Source: Alphaproteobacteria bacterium (lineage in GTDB: Bacteria > Pseudomonadota > Alphaproteobacteria > Sphingomonadales > Emcibacteraceae). From it: a stretch of DNA of 6,846 bases. The DNA is taken from contig JAUILB010000154.1 in assembly GCA_030432815.1 (NCBI GenBank), forward strand, positions 1-6,846. Reading direction: 5' to 3'. Below, in pieces: positions 6,654 through 6,846 of this stretch; position 1 is the stretch's first letter, and every line of letters begins with the position of its first letter. Both the position numbers and the translations under genes were made by a program. The notes under the pieces are model-generated. The model was not told the origin of the DNA. It saw nothing but the letters and a program-made list of their open reading frames with translations, and ran no database searches.

Positions 6654-6846
6654 TGCCAAAATATGCGGTTTCTGAAAAATTTAGTTAAATTTTTAACGAA
6701 AAAATCCTTTTAAAACAATATCTTATATAATTATCCAGTAAGTCTGGTTTTACGATTTATTAAGATATCTGTTGCATTATAAGAAAGTGAAGTGGTGAGG
6801 GAAGTATAAAACTTTTACGACCCGGCCACAGTTTAGTAATCCAGAA
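6654..6846. other. AT-rich non-coding stretch after pabBC
   Basis: No convincing reading frame on either strand and no RNA gene was recognised. The only structure seen is an AT-only inverted repeat at 6675-6694. A TATAAG at 6778-6783 could be a -10 box for a gene beyond the window, but no properly spaced -35 was found. Confidence 0.5.
6675..6694. terminator. Weak candidate terminator after pabBC (AT-only palindrome)
   Basis: AAAAATTTA (6675-6683) and TAAATTTTT (6686-6694) are perfect inverted repeats with two bases between them, starting 22 bases after the pabBC stop. The stem has no GC pairs, so it would be unstable as RNA. Position is the main argument for a terminator, and it could be chance in AT-rich DNA. 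Confidence 0.25.

Overview
The window reads as ordinary chromosomal DNA from a Gram-negative bacterium. Evidence for this is an ApbE-type periplasmic flavin transferase, export signals of the Tat type, and short, well-spaced genes all on the + strand. A fused PabB-PabC protein, moderate GC and AGGAG-type ribosome binding sites would fit an alphaproteobacterium or a related proteobacterium, but that placement is an inference. No RNA genes, mobile elements, CRISPR arrays or phage genes were seen.

Layout, left to right. (1) The 3' end of an apbE-like gene (1-446), cut by the window edge. (2) A 107-base gap with two tandem copies of ACGTATAAT, each holding a perfect -10 hexamer. (3) A tight four-gene block, 554-4740: a 431-residue, about 12-segment membrane transporter of the ATP:ADP antiporter / NTP-NDP exchange family, followed by three paralogous aldo/keto reductases. 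The gaps are only 21, 17 and 9 bases. All three reductases carry a Tat-like signal peptide with an Arg-Lys pair instead of Arg-Arg, and each keeps the catalytic Asp-Tyr-Lys-His tetrad. (4) A perfect 10-bp terminator hairpin at 4781-4807. Its right arm can instead pair with a second copy of the left arm just upstream of the next ribosome binding site. (5) A 604-residue fused aminodeoxychorismate synthase component I / aminodeoxychorismate lyase (4839-6653) for p-aminobenzoate and folate synthesis. (6) 193 bases of AT-rich non-coding DNA to the window end.

The most interesting part is the four-gene block. It couples a transporter of a family known to move nucleotides (and, in one characterised branch, NAD+) with three exported copies of an enzyme class that needs NAD(P)H. 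A possible reading is a periplasmic carbonyl-reduction or sugar-oxidation module whose transporter handles the cofactor or a nucleotide linked to the substrate. The gene order and families are seen or recognised in the sequence; the functional link is a hypothesis. The pabBC gene appears to be a separate transcription unit with a housekeeping role.
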